From Gordonia jinghuaiqii (GTDB lineage: Bacteria; Actinomycetota; Actinomycetes; Mycobacteriales; Mycobacteriaceae), in assembly GCF_014041935.1 (NCBI RefSeq), contig NZ_CP059491.1:4898001-4962000 (forward strand): a stretch of 64,000 bases of DNA, written 5' to 3'. The notes under the pieces were generated by a model. It was given only the letters and a program-made list of their open reading frames with translations, was not told where the DNA came from and did not search any database. The position numbers were made by a program, and so were the translations under genes. This document shows, piece by piece, positions 49,193 to 58,674 of the stretch (positions within the stretch are counted from its first letter, which is position 1; each line of letters starts with the position of its first letter).

Positions 49193-50839
49193 TCACAGGG
49201 GTCCGGTCGGCAACTGCCTGCGTACGAGCTTGCCCGTCGGGTTGCGTGGCAGCTCGTCGACGAACACGACGTCACGCGGCACCTTGTACCGGGCGAGGTG
49301 CGACTTCACGTGAGCCTTGATGTCCTCGGGCCCGGGGTCTGCATTCGGCGCGGCAACGATGAACGCGCGCAACCTCTTTCCGTATTCGTCGTCGTCGACG
49401 CCGATGACCGCGACGTCGTCGATGTCGGGGTGCTCGCCGAGTAGGTTCTCGACCTCGAGCGGGTACACGTTCTCTCCGCCGGAGACGATCATGTCGTCGT
49501 CGCGCCCGTCGATGTGCAGCAGTCCGTGCTCGTCGAACCGTGCCATGTCGCCGGTGGACATGAAACCGTCGATGATCTCCTTGTTGCGTCCGTCGGTGTA
49601 TCCCTCGAAGGGGGCCCCGTTGCGGACGAAAAGCCTTCCGCGGACGTTGGTTCCGGAGACACGCTGACCGTTGTCGTCGAAGAGTGCGAGCCGGCTCGTG
49701 ACCGGTGGGCGGCCCACCGTCCCCGGCGCGAGCCGCAACTCGGCGGGTTTGGCCACCGATGCCACCGCTACCTCGGTGGAACCGTACAGGTTGTAGAGCA
49801 CGTCGCCGAAGGTGTCCTGGACGGCCTCCGAGAGTGTCGGCGACAGGGCCGATCCCGCGATGACGATGATCCGCAGGGCGGACAGGTCGTATTTCTTGAT
49901 GACCTCGGGCCCGAGGGCGACCATCCGGTGCAGCATCGTCGGGACGGCGACGAGCACCTCGGCCTTGTGCTCGGCGAGTGCGGCAAGAGTCTTCTCGGCA
50001 TCGAAGCGCCGCATCACCACCGTCTTGTTCCCCAGCGCGGTGCCCACGCCCCAGAGCGCGAAGCCGGTGGAGTGGAAGATCGGCGAGACGATCACCATGG
50101 CGCCTCGCTGCGGGAACGGGATGCGGTCGAGCAGCAGGGCGCTGGCGAACGGCGACATCTTGGACCGTTGCGCCCCCTTGGGCAGTCCGGTGGTGCCGCT
50201 GGTCAGGATCACCAGGCCGCCGAAATCGGCAGGTTCGGGCGGGGTCGACGTGTCGCCGCCGGCCGCGATGTCGGCGAGGGTACGGACGCCGTCGGCGATC
50301 GGGCGCTCACCGTCCACCCAGGTCACGATGCGTAGTGTGTCGGCGGGCAGTGCGTCGGCGAGGTCGGTGAACTCCTCGTCGTAGAGCATCGCGACGATCT
50401 TCTCCCGCTGCGCGACCTCCACGAACTGCGCCTTGCCGAAACCCGTGTTCATCATCGCCAGCCGATAGCCGGCCTTTCCCGCGGCGCTCATCGTGGTCAG
50501 GAGGCCGCGATGGTCGCGCGCCAGGACACCGATGACCGATCCGGGCTCGATCCCCGCCGCCAGCAGCGAGTTGGCCAGTGCGTTGGCCTGGGCATTCAGT
50601 TGGCCGAAGGTCAGTTCGCCACGTTCGTCGACGACAGCGTCCGCCTCGGGATACTCGTCGGCACCGTGGGCGACGACCGACGCGCACGGGCCGATGACCT
50701 TCGCGCGCTTGACCGTCGTCAGGAGCTCCTTGGGCCGCGTCGGGTCGAGCAGGCCGGATCGCTTCAGCACCTTGAACGCACCGAAGGCATCCTGTGCTGA
50801 TTCGACCACAGTGCCGACCGCACCGGTCACCGAGACCAT
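49193..50839 (-). CDS. acyl-CoA synthetase (fadD-type, ANL superfamily)
   Basis: 548 residues from ATG 50839 (GTG 50845 is in frame). The AMP-binding motif ILTSGTTGLPKGAQR, YGSTEVAV-type motif, IDGRDDDMIVSGGENVYPLE and the C-terminal NPTGKLVRR give the full adenylation domain. It activates a carboxylic acid as an acyl-adenylate then acyl-CoA; the chain preference is not predictable. It converges with cinA (20-bp gap). An AAGGTGG-like site precedes the ATG. Confidence 0.93.
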   Translation of the reverse strand: MVSVTGAVGTVVESAQDAFGAFKVLKRSGLLDPTRPKELLTTVKRAKVIGPCASVVAHGADEYPEADAVVDERGELTFGQLNAQANALANSLLAAGIEPGSVIGVLARDHRGLLTTMSAAGKAGYRLAMMNTGFGKAQFVEVAQREKIVAMLYDEEFTDLADALPADTLRIVTWVDGERPIADGVRTLADIAAGGDTSTPPEPADFGGLVILTSGTTGLPKGAQRSKMSPFASALLLDRIPFPQRGAMVIVSPIFHSTGFALWGVGTALGNKTVVMRRFDAEKTLAALAEHKAEVLVAVPTMLHRMVALGPEVIKKYDLSALRIIVIAGSALSPTLSEAVQDTFGDVLYNLYGSTEVAVASVAKPAELRLAPGTVGRPPVTSRLALFDDNGQRVSGTNVRGRLFVRNGAPFEGYTDGRNKEIIDGFMSTGDMARFDEHGLLHIDGRDDDMIVSGGENVYPLEVENLLGEHPDIDDVAVIGVDDDEYGKRLRAFIVAAPNADPGPEDIKAHVKSHLARYKVPRDVVFVDELPRNPTGKLVRRQLPTGPL

Positions 50840-51136
50840 GTCCACCCACCTTCCGCGGCCGAGGCCACGCTCATGTCATTCGGGTTCGGCTCGGGCTCGC
50901 CCACGCACCTCTGGTCACATGCGTCCCCAGTCGCCGATGCAGGTGCCAGACTATGGCGACGCCTTCGGCAACGCCGCGCATACCGCGAAATCGAGTTCGG
51001 CCCAGCAGGTTTCGCACGCGCGAAATTTCGGGGCCACCGCCGTACGGTCCCCCGCGGGTTCACCGAGAAGTCGCAATTCGTTGCGAAAGGCGACCATGTC
51101 TGACAACATCCGTCATCAGATCGGGATGGAGAACAG

Positions 51137-52132
51137 ATGCTGAAGTTGGATCGGCTGACAGCGATTGTCACCGCAGCAGTGACGTGCACGATGATGGCCA
51201 CGATCGCGGTCCCCGCCGTCATCGGTTCCGGGCTTGCCGCGGCCGCACCATCCGGGAAACACCCGGTCTCGTGGGACTTCCGGTCCGCGATCCCCGGCAT
51301 GCTCGACCAGACACTCGATGCCAACTGGGCCCCACCCGGCGCCAACGACCCCACGTGCAAGCTCACCAAGGAGCGCCCGAACCCGGTCGTCCTCCTCAAC
51401 GCCACCGCCACCACGCAGTGGGCGTACACGGCGGGCGCGCCGTACCTGGCGAATCGCGGGTACTGCGTCTACACGTTCAACTACGGCAACATCACGCCGG
51501 TACCGAGTTTCCCGTTTCAGGGCCTCGCCGACATCGAGGCCTCCGCGCGCGAGGTGTCGCGCAAGATCGACGGCATCATGCGCCGTACCGGTGCGAAGAA
51601 GGTGGACCTGGTCGGCTGGTCGCAGGGCGGTGGGCTGTTGCCGCACTACTACATCGACTTCCTCGGCGGCGACAAGAAGGTCGACAAGCTGATCGGCATC
51701 GCGCCCGGCAATCACGGATCGACCGGTAACATGCTCACCTACCTGCGGTATTTCATCCCACCGTTCGGTCCGGTCGGCTATGACATCTTCAAGGCGCTGT
51801 TCCCGGCCTTCGCCCAGCAGACACAGTATTCCGACCTCGTACGCAAGGTCTACGGCAACGGCGACACCAGACCCGGGCCGCACTACACGACCATCGTGAC
51901 CAAGTACGACGAGATCGCGACGCCGTTCACCAACGGTTTCCTCGAGGGCGACAACGTCACGAACATCCTTCTGCAGGAGGATTGCCCGGTCGATCTGTCC
52001 GAGCATCTGGCGATCGCATACAGCGAGCGCGCCTGGCGGCATGTCAAGAACGCGCTGACGCCGGCCGAGGCGACGCGCGTCCCCTGCTTCCAGGTAGATC
52101 CCGTCTATCCCGGGATGAGTGAGGGTCGATGA
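51137..52132 (+). CDS. secreted lipase/esterase (alpha/beta hydrolase)
   Basis: 331 residues. A Sec signal peptide of about 37 residues ends SGLAAAAP. The nucleophile motif VDLVGWSQGGGLL places Ser near residue 162, and the pattern CVYTFNYGNITPVPSF is typical of bacterial class-2 lipases (EstA/LipA-like). The predicted Asp/His lie in the C-terminal 100 residues. It probably hydrolyses lipids outside the cell. The stop overlaps the MpaB-family gene (ATGA), so an operon of at least two genes starts here. A longish 290-bp leader gap lies upstream. Confidence 0.9.
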   Translation: MLKLDRLTAIVTAAVTCTMMATIAVPAVIGSGLAAAAPSGKHPVSWDFRSAIPGMLDQTLDANWAPPGANDPTCKLTKERPNPVVLLNATATTQWAYTAGAPYLANRGYCVYTFNYGNITPVPSFPFQGLADIEASAREVSRKIDGIMRRTGAKKVDLVGWSQGGGLLPHYYIDFLGGDKKVDKLIGIAPGNHGSTGNMLTYLRYFIPPFGPVGYDIFKALFPAFAQQTQYSDLVRKVYGNGDTRPGPHYTTIVTKYDEIATPFTNGFLEGDNVTNILLQEDCPVDLSEHLAIAYSERAWRHVKNALTPAEATRVPCFQVDPVYPGMSEGR

Positions 52133-52983
52133 CATCGGCGTCCACGCACGAGAACGACGAGATCACGCCACTGGGTCCGGATTCGGTGGCCTGGAACGTC
52201 TTCGGCGATCTCACCTTCGTGCTGGGCGCGCCACGCCGGCTGCTCATCGACGTCGCTCATCCCGTCGTGGCGACCGGCGTGCGCGAGTTCTCCGTCTTCG
52301 AGTCCGACCCGTACGGACGCGCCGAGCGCACCCTGAACATGATCATGGGCGTCGTCTACGGCCGGGACGACGCGATCGAGATGGCGCACCGCCTGCGTGA
52401 ACGGCATCGTGACATCAAGGGCCAGAATCCGGACGGCTCCCGCTGGAGTTCGCTGAATCCCGAGGCGTTCCACTGGGTTCACGCGAGTCTCGTGCACGGC
52501 GTCTACACCCAGCAGAAGGAACTCGGCCGCGGCTGGCGGCCCGGGGAGGTCGAGCAGTTCTACCTCGAGATGCGTCGGGTCGGCCTCATGTACGGCGTGC
52601 GCGAGCAGGACATGCCCGCCGACTGGCAGGCGTTCTGCGACTGGTTCGACGAGATGACGCGGACCGAGCTGGAACGCTCCGACATCACCGACCGCGTCTT
52701 CGGCGTGGTGAGTTCACCCAAGCCCCCACCACATGTCCCGGTGCTGCGGCGCCCGATCGTATGGAACACCCTGGTCCGTCCGGTCGCCGGACTCGTGCTC
52801 TCCACGGTCACCGCCGGACTGCTCACCCCGGAGTTGCGCGAGCTCCTGGGCGTCGACTGGGGTCGTGGCCGCCGCACGTTGTTCCGCCTGATCTCATTCC
52901 AGTCCCGGCTCGTCATCCCGCGTCTCCCGAAATCGGTGCGCATGGTGCCGCACGCCAGGCAGGCGGCCCGCGCCGCACGGTGA
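52129..52983 (+). CDS. oxygenase MpaB family / DUF2236 protein
   Basis: 284 residues. The conserved residues in PDSVAWNVFGDLTFVLGAPRRLL, HPVVATGV, LNPEAFHWVHASLVHGVY and YLEMRRVGLMYGV fit the MpaB/DUF2236 (latex-clearing/oxygenase-like) heme-protein family; His in FHWVHASL is a likely heme ligand. The fungal MpaB cleaves a terpenoid chain; the bacterial role is not known. Its ATG overlaps the stop of the lipase gene by four bases, so coupled expression with a lipid-acting enzyme is notable. Confidence 0.85.
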   Translation: MTSASTHENDEITPLGPDSVAWNVFGDLTFVLGAPRRLLIDVAHPVVATGVREFSVFESDPYGRAERTLNMIMGVVYGRDDAIEMAHRLRERHRDIKGQNPDGSRWSSLNPEAFHWVHASLVHGVYTQQKELGRGWRPGEVEQFYLEMRRVGLMYGVREQDMPADWQAFCDWFDEMTRTELERSDITDRVFGVVSSPKPPPHVPVLRRPIVWNTLVRPVAGLVLSTVTAGLLTPELRELLGVDWGRGRRTLFRLISFQSRLVIPRLPKSVRMVPHARQAARAAR

Positions 52984-53020
52984 CGCCCCCCGCCTCCGAA
53001 CGCGGTGCGCCGCACAAAGG

Positions 53021-53060
53021 TCCGGTGTCCCCGCCCGCCGAGGCGAACGGGGACACCGGA
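53021..53060. terminator. perfect 13-bp stem between convergent genes
   Basis: TCCGGTGTCCCCG (53021-53033) and CGGGGACACCGGA (53048-53060) are fully complementary. The hairpin lies between the stops of the MpaB-family gene and the monooxygenase gene and can serve both strands. Confidence 0.8.
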
Positions 53061-53072
53061 CCCTCTCTTTTC

Positions 53073-54407
53073 TCAGAATGCGGTGAGGTTCTCCTTCAGG
53101 GTGGACCCGGTGTACTCCTCGCGGATCAACCCGCGACGACGCAGCTCCGGCGCGAGACCGTCGGACACCATCGCGAGATTCATGCGGGTGGTGGGCAGGT
53201 AGAACAGGAAACCGTCGCCACCGGCCTCTTCCATGATCTCGCCCATCTTGTCCGCGACGGTGGACGGCGAGCCGACGAGGCCCATGTCCTTGACCTGGAA
53301 GCTGCTCGCGACGACCTCGCGCAGCGTCTCGTCCTCGCGCCCACCGAACAGTCCGGCGATCGAGGTGTACTCGCCGTTCTGCTTGGACAGATCGATGTCG
53401 CCGACCTTGGTGTCCGGATCGATGGCACCGAAGTCGATGCGACCACCCGAGGTGTACGACATGTTCCACAGGTTGTACTCGATGGCCTTGTCCGTCTTGC
53501 GGAAAGCCTGGGCTGCTTCGTAGGCAGCGTGGGCCTCGGCATCGGTGGCCGCGATGGTCGGCGTAGCGATGAAGAGGATCTTGATGTCGTCGGGGTTGCG
53601 TCCGGCAGCAGCGGCACGGGCACGGATGTCCTGGCGGTAGGTCTTCGCGTCCGCGGCATCCTTGACGATGGCGATCTGGGTGTCGTCGTAGTTGGCGGCG
53701 AGCACGCGACCGAGCTCCGAGCTACCCGCCGAACACACCGGGACGTTGCGCTGCGGACCGGGGATCGTGTTGAGCGGACCGCGGCACTTGAAGTACTTGC
53801 CGACGAACTCGATCGGGTTCACCTTGGTGTGATCGGCGTAGATGCCGGCGATCGGGTCGGCGATGACCGCGCCGTCGTCCCAGGAGTTCTCCAGCGCCTT
53901 GACGACGTCGATCCATTCCATCGCCATGTCGTAACGTTCGTCGTGCTCGAGATGCCGTTCGTAGCCGAAGTTCTGGGCGACCCGGTCGGTGACGCTGGTG
54001 ACCACGTTCATGCCGACGCGACCCTCGGTCAGGTGGTCGAGGGTGGTGAAGGCGCGGGCGGCGAGGAACGGCGGGTACTGGATGGTGGAGACCGTCGGGA
54101 CGATCCCGATGTGCTTGGTGACCTGGGTCATCAGCGGCACCAGGGGTAGCGGATCGTTCTTGGGCGCCATGAATCCGCGGCGCAACGAGGTCTCCGACGA
54201 CTGGTTGTAGGAGTCCTCCACCATCGAGGTGTCCTCGATGAGGATGTAGTCGAAGCCGGCACGCTCCAGGCTCGTCGCCATGTCCACGTAGATGCCCGGC
54301 TTCATCCAGTCGGTGGCGTTGGTGCCGGTCCACGGACCGTCACCGTTCGTCGGGCTCCAGGGGTGAATGCCGAAACCGTCGCCGAGGAACCAACCCATAT
54401 GGAACAT
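53073..54407 (-). CDS. NtaA/DszA-type FMN-dependent monooxygenase
   Basis: 444 residues, the full size of the NtaA/SnaA/DszA/SoxA group of luciferase-like monooxygenases. The opening MFHMGWFLGDGFGIHPWS, the core HLTEGRVGMNVVTSVTDRVAQNFGYERHLEHD and RGPLNTIPGPQRNVPVCSAG closely track DszA. The enzyme uses reduced FMN from a separate reductase to cleave C-S or C-N bonds. Neighbours (a full peptide-type ABC importer and two flavin reductases on the other strand) suggest uptake and oxidation of an organosulfur or aminopolycarboxylate compound. The compound itself is not identifiable. Confidence 0.9.
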   Translation of the reverse strand: MFHMGWFLGDGFGIHPWSPTNGDGPWTGTNATDWMKPGIYVDMATSLERAGFDYILIEDTSMVEDSYNQSSETSLRRGFMAPKNDPLPLVPLMTQVTKHIGIVPTVSTIQYPPFLAARAFTTLDHLTEGRVGMNVVTSVTDRVAQNFGYERHLEHDERYDMAMEWIDVVKALENSWDDGAVIADPIAGIYADHTKVNPIEFVGKYFKCRGPLNTIPGPQRNVPVCSAGSSELGRVLAANYDDTQIAIVKDAADAKTYRQDIRARAAAAGRNPDDIKILFIATPTIAATDAEAHAAYEAAQAFRKTDKAIEYNLWNMSYTSGGRIDFGAIDPDTKVGDIDLSKQNGEYTSIAGLFGGREDETLREVVASSFQVKDMGLVGSPSTVADKMGEIMEEAGGDGFLFYLPTTRMNLAMVSDGLAPELRRRGLIREEYTGSTLKENLTAF

Positions 54408-54485
54408 GTTCAGATCTCCTTGTTGTGCAGTGTTGTTGTGAAAGTCGTTGTGCGCCGCAGGGATGCGCGACCGATACTGCGGATG

Positions 54486-55259
54486 TCAGGCGGCTTCTTC
54501 GACGGCCTGGTACGCGGCGACCAGCGTCTTGGTGTACGCATTCGACGGTCTGTTCAGGATCGCCGTGGTCTCACCCGACTCGACGACCTTGCCCTGGTTC
54601 ATCACCAAGAGGTCGTCGGTGATGAACGCGGTGGCGGGCAGGCCGTGCGAGATGAACACCAACCCGAGCGAGTGGGTCCTGACGTAGTCCTTGAGCAGGT
54701 TGAGGACCACCGCCTGCGCCGACACGTCGAGTGCGCTGACGGCCTCGTCGCACACCAGGATGTCCGGATGCACGACCAGCGCCCGAGCGATCGAAAGGCG
54801 TTGTCGCTGACCGCCGGAGAGCTGGTGCGGGTACCGTTCGACCAATTCGGGGGTGATCCCGAGTTCGGCGACGATCGCGTCGACGGCGCTGTCGGCCGAC
54901 GCGACGTCCATCCCGCCCAGTATCTGGGCGGGCCGTCGGATCGCCTCGCGGACGATCCGCCGCGGATCGAATGTGGTGGTGGTGTCCTGGGCGACGAGTT
55001 GCACCTTGCGCCGGTACTCCAGTCGCCCGGGCCGCCGCTCCAGCAGACGGGACAGATCCCGCCCGTCGACCAGCACCTGACCGGATGTCGGCGCGGCGAG
55101 GCCGACGATCATCTTGCCCAGAGTCGACTTGCCCGAACCACTCTCGCCGACGATGCCGGTCGCCCGGCCGGCTTCGAGCGTGGTGGTCACGCCGCCGACC
55201 GCGGTCACCTTGCGGCCGTACTGCTTGTGCACGTCGACGACCTCGATGATGGTGCTCAT
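54486..55259 (-). CDS. peptide/nickel-type ABC importer ATPase, second (DppF-like)
   Basis: 257 residues. Walker A VGESGSGKSTLGK, signature LSGGQRQRLSIARAL and Walker B ILVCDEAVSALD are intact. It lacks the C-terminal oligopeptide-binding iron-sulfur/Cys extension of DppF/OppF. Its ATG (55259) overlaps the stop of the first ATPase gene (ATGA). It forms the nucleotide-binding pair with the upstream gene for the importer of this cluster. Confidence 0.93.
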   Translation of the reverse strand: MSTIIEVVDVHKQYGRKVTAVGGVTTTLEAGRATGIVGESGSGKSTLGKMIVGLAAPTSGQVLVDGRDLSRLLERRPGRLEYRRKVQLVAQDTTTTFDPRRIVREAIRRPAQILGGMDVASADSAVDAIVAELGITPELVERYPHQLSGGQRQRLSIARALVVHPDILVCDEAVSALDVSAQAVVLNLLKDYVRTHSLGLVFISHGLPATAFITDDLLVMNQGKVVESGETTAILNRPSNAYTKTLVAAYQAVEEAA

Positions 55260-56092
55260 GCCGCACTCTCCTCGAGCATGACCGTGTCCAGCGTCGGGAG
55301 ACGATCGAGCTGTGCCGACCCGAGCGTCGGCATGCATTCCAGCAATCCGCGGGTGTACGGGTGCGTTGCGTGGTCGAGCTCCCGGGCGGCAACGCTCTCC
55401 ACGATGTCGCCGTCGCGCATCACCAGGATCTTGTCGGCGAATCGTCGTGCGAGCGCGATGTCGTGGGTGATGAAGACCAGCGAGGCGCCGTTGCTGATGG
55501 TGAGCTCGGTCATCAGCTCCATCACCGTGACCGCCAGCGACGCGTCGAGTGCGCTGGTGGGCTCGTCGGCGATCAGCAGCTCGGGTTCGGACGCGAGCGC
55601 GATCGCCATCATCACGCGCTGGCGCATACCGCCGGACAACTGGCCGGGCACCGATGACATCACCCGCGACGGGTCGGTGATGCCGACCTGTTCGAGCCGC
55701 TGCCCGGCGGCCGCGGCACGCGCCTTACGCGAACCGTGGACCGACTTCGGCAGTACTGCCATCAGCTGGCTGCCGACCGACCAGATGGGGTCGAGCGAAC
55801 TCATCGCGTCCTGGAAGATCATCGAGATGCCCTCGCGCCGGTGCGGGATGCGCGCGGGTGTCCCGTCGAGCAGCGGCCGTCCGGACAGCGACATCGTCGC
55901 GGCCGACACCTCGCCCACATTCGGCGGGATGAAGCCGCCGAGTGCGTTGGCGATGCTGGACTTGCCCGAACCCGATTCGCCGACGATCGCGACGCGCTCT
56001 GCGGTACCGACCGTGAAGGAGCTCGGGTGGACCTTCTCCACGCCGCCGTAGCGGATCGTCAGGTCGGTGACCTCGAGAACCGGGGCCGTCAC
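55256..56092 (-). CDS. peptide/nickel-type ABC importer ATPase, first (DppD-like)
   Basis: 278 residues from GTG 56092. Walker A VGESGSGKSSIAN, signature LSGGMRQRVMMAIAL and Walker B LLIADEPTSALD are intact, and the C-terminal ATHPYTRGLLECMPTLGS is the DppD-type oligopeptide motif. The start codon overlaps the binding-protein stop (GTGA), so the whole block is one operon. It couples ATP hydrolysis to import through the two permeases upstream. Confidence 0.93.
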   Translation of the reverse strand: MTAPVLEVTDLTIRYGGVEKVHPSSFTVGTAERVAIVGESGSGKSSIANALGGFIPPNVGEVSAATMSLSGRPLLDGTPARIPHRREGISMIFQDAMSSLDPIWSVGSQLMAVLPKSVHGSRKARAAAAGQRLEQVGITDPSRVMSSVPGQLSGGMRQRVMMAIALASEPELLIADEPTSALDASLAVTVMELMTELTISNGASLVFITHDIALARRFADKILVMRDGDIVESVAARELDHATHPYTRGLLECMPTLGSAQLDRLPTLDTVMLEESAA

Positions 56093-57708
56093 GGCTTGAG
56101 CTCCGAATAGTCGATGACGCTGTCGGTGCGGAATGCGTAGCCCTCGAGACCGTTGGCAAAGGCGTTGAGCGGCTGGACATACCCGATGTAGACAGTGGGC
56201 ATCTGGTCCTGGAGGATGCGCTCGGCCTCGTTCCACTTCGCCCATGCCGGCGCGCCCAGCGGATCACCCGCGGCATTGCCTGCGGCCACGGTGGAGTTCA
56301 TCGGCGCGTAATCGAAGTTGGGCCAGTTGATCGGCGAGCCCGGGGTGTAGAACAGCGACAGGACATACGGCGGGGACTGGATGACCGCGTAGTCGCGACC
56401 CATCGACGCCTGGAACGACTTGTTGGCGAGGCCCTCCTGGAAGACCGCCGAGTTGACCTCGTTCAGGGTGATGTCGAATCCCGCAGCGCGCGCGGCGGTC
56501 TGGATCTGAACCGCCGTCTCCTTGAGATCGGGGACCGCGTTGTTGACCGTCAGCTCGAACTCGACCGGAGTCGTGATGCCGGCATTGCGCAGGATCTCCA
56601 GCGAGCGCTTCGGGTCGGTGGTGTTGTTCTCGAGCCCGTTGCCGTTGTAGTCGGGCAGGGTGTCGTTCAGGATCGACGTGATGGGGCCGAGACGTCCCTT
56701 GTAGACGTCCTTCATGATCGCGTCGTAGGGCACCGCGTGGGCGAAGGCGCGCCGGACCTCGACGTTGTCGAACGGCGCCATGGTGGTGGTCAGCGGTACG
56801 TAGACATAGGCGTTGCTCGGCACGGTGAAGATCTGCGCCGCGTCCGCGTCACGGAGCGCGACCTGGTCGGCCGGGCGCAGCTGAGTCGCGATGGAGGCGT
56901 CCCCGCTCTTGACCAGGTTCGAGCGCTGGCCCGCGTCGGCCACGACTCGCTGGACCACACGCTTGACCCCGGGCTCTCCGAGCGCATAGCCGGGGTTGGC
57001 CTCGTAGACCATCTGCTGTCCCGGCGTGTAGCTGGCCAGCTTGTATGCACCGAACCCGAAGTCCGCGTTGGTCTTCGAGTGCTCGACGCCATACGGGTCA
57101 TCCGGGGTGGCGGCGGCCTGCAGGACCTCGGAGTCGTAGATCGAGTACGGCGCGTTCGACAGCAGGGACAGGAGGGTGAAACCGTGGGCCGGATCGTCGA
57201 TCGAGATCGTGACGGTGGCGTCGTCGACCTTCTGGAACTGATCGGGCGTGTTGATCACCGGCGCACTGATGAACGGGACGATGCTCGTCTCCACACCGAA
57301 CTTGCGCTTCATCGTGAAGATCACGTCGTCGGCGTCGAGGGCGTTGCCCGATGCACTCTTGGCCTCGGTGTTGAGGTGGAAGGTGTAGATCTTGCCGTCG
57401 GGGCTGACCTCGTAGCTCTTGGCCAGGCGGGGCTCGAACTCGAACAGTTCCTGGTGGGCCGCCAGACCGTCCTTGCCCGCCACGTACGGGTTACGGATGA
57501 GAGTGGCGCCGGTGTTCACGAAGAACTCGGCGGCCTCGTATCCGGTGGCCGATGTCTCGTAGCTGAAACTCGGAGGCTGGGCGGCGGTCACGATGACCAC
57601 ACCGCCGGAGGCGGAGTCCGACGACGAACCGCCACCGCAGGCGCTCAGGGTCATGGCGGCGGCGAGCGCGAGCGCGGTGCCGCTGACCAATGTGGATAGG
57701 CGTCTCAT
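56089..57708 (-). CDS. ABC importer substrate-binding lipoprotein (family 5)
   Basis: 539 residues. A lipoprotein signal with lipobox LSAC (lipidated Cys 24) precedes a Gly/Ser linker and a family-5 extracellular solute-binding domain: the fold of DppA/OppA/NikA. It captures the substrate outside the membrane. The family spans peptides, nickel chelates and glycine betaine-like compounds, so the substrate remains unknown. Overlap with the first ATPase gene (GTGA) shows coupled translation. Confidence 0.92.
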   Translation of the reverse strand: MRRLSTLVSGTALALAAAMTLSACGGGSSSDSASGGVVIVTAAQPPSFSYETSATGYEAAEFFVNTGATLIRNPYVAGKDGLAAHQELFEFEPRLAKSYEVSPDGKIYTFHLNTEAKSASGNALDADDVIFTMKRKFGVETSIVPFISAPVINTPDQFQKVDDATVTISIDDPAHGFTLLSLLSNAPYSIYDSEVLQAAATPDDPYGVEHSKTNADFGFGAYKLASYTPGQQMVYEANPGYALGEPGVKRVVQRVVADAGQRSNLVKSGDASIATQLRPADQVALRDADAAQIFTVPSNAYVYVPLTTTMAPFDNVEVRRAFAHAVPYDAIMKDVYKGRLGPITSILNDTLPDYNGNGLENNTTDPKRSLEILRNAGITTPVEFELTVNNAVPDLKETAVQIQTAARAAGFDITLNEVNSAVFQEGLANKSFQASMGRDYAVIQSPPYVLSLFYTPGSPINWPNFDYAPMNSTVAAGNAAGDPLGAPAWAKWNEAERILQDQMPTVYIGYVQPLNAFANGLEGYAFRTDSVIDYSELKP

Positions 57709-57770
57709 GGGAATCGAGATCTCCGTTCGTAGAAGGGGTCGAGAGAGGAATGGTTGAGCCGGGGCAGAAG

Positions 57771-58673
57771 TCAGGAACGCCGACGGCGAGAGACGAATGT
57801 GGTGACCTTCGATGCAGCCCACACCGAATAGGCAAGGGCGAGTACAGGGAACAGCGCAGGCCACCAGCGTCCGACGGCGGCGTCAGAGGCGCCGGCGGCG
57901 AGCATGTTCCCCCACTCGGCAGCAGGAGTGGGTATTCCGACGCCGAGGAAGCCGAGGCCGGCGCAGAAGATGATGGCCATACCGAAGATCGCCGAGGCAT
58001 TCTCCAATACGGGAGCGCACGCGTTCGGGATCACATGGCGCAGGAGTATCCGGGTTTCGGATTCACCGCTCATCCGCGCCGCGGTCACGAATCCGTCTGT
58101 GCGCGTGCGTAACACCTCGGTGCGCATCAGGCGCCCCTGGAAGGGCATCACCACCAGTGCCAGCGCCAGCGCGATGACCACCGAATTGCGTCCGAAGAAC
58201 GAGACGATGACCAGTCCGCCGATCATCACGGGCATGGCCTGCACCAGGTCGATCGTGCGTCCCAGGGTCGCCGCGACCATCCCGAGGGGTCCGCCTCGCG
58301 AACCGTACATGCCGGCCAGCGAGCCGATCGCGATCCCGGCCATGGTGGCCAGGAGGGTGACGCAGATGGCGATCACGATGTCGAGGCGGAACGCGGTGAG
58401 GGTTCGCGACAGGATGTCGAAGCCGTTGGCATCGGTGCCGAACCAGTGGTCACCGGTGGGCGGCGTGGAGGGGGTGCCCACGACCATCGTCGCCGACTGC
58501 GGTGCCAGCATCGGTCCGAGGATCGCCAGCAGCAGCACGATCGCGAACGGGATGAGGGGGGCGTACTCGCGCATCCTGCCGATCGCTCCGGTTCGCCGCG
58601 GGGTGTCCGGTGCCGCTTCCGAGAAAGGCGATTCCGAGAGAGCCGAGGTGTCGGAGAGGGGTGCCATCACCAT
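57771..58673 (-). CDS. ABC importer permease (DppC-like)
   Basis: 300 residues. Six hydrophobic segments and the EAA-type loop MSGESETRILLRHVIPNA identify a DppC-type inner-membrane permease; N-terminal Ser/Ala-rich residues precede the first helix. It should pair with the following DppB-like protein. ATG 58673 or 58667 are both possible. It lies one base downstream of the DppB-like stop and 62 bp ahead of the binding-protein gene on the same strand. Confidence 0.92.
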   Translation of the reverse strand: MVMAPLSDTSALSESPFSEAAPDTPRRTGAIGRMREYAPLIPFAIVLLLAILGPMLAPQSATMVVGTPSTPPTGDHWFGTDANGFDILSRTLTAFRLDIVIAICVTLLATMAGIAIGSLAGMYGSRGGPLGMVAATLGRTIDLVQAMPVMIGGLVIVSFFGRNSVVIALALALVVMPFQGRLMRTEVLRTRTDGFVTAARMSGESETRILLRHVIPNACAPVLENASAIFGMAIIFCAGLGFLGVGIPTPAAEWGNMLAAGASDAAVGRWWPALFPVLALAYSVWAASKVTTFVSRRRRS

Positions 58674-58674
58674 G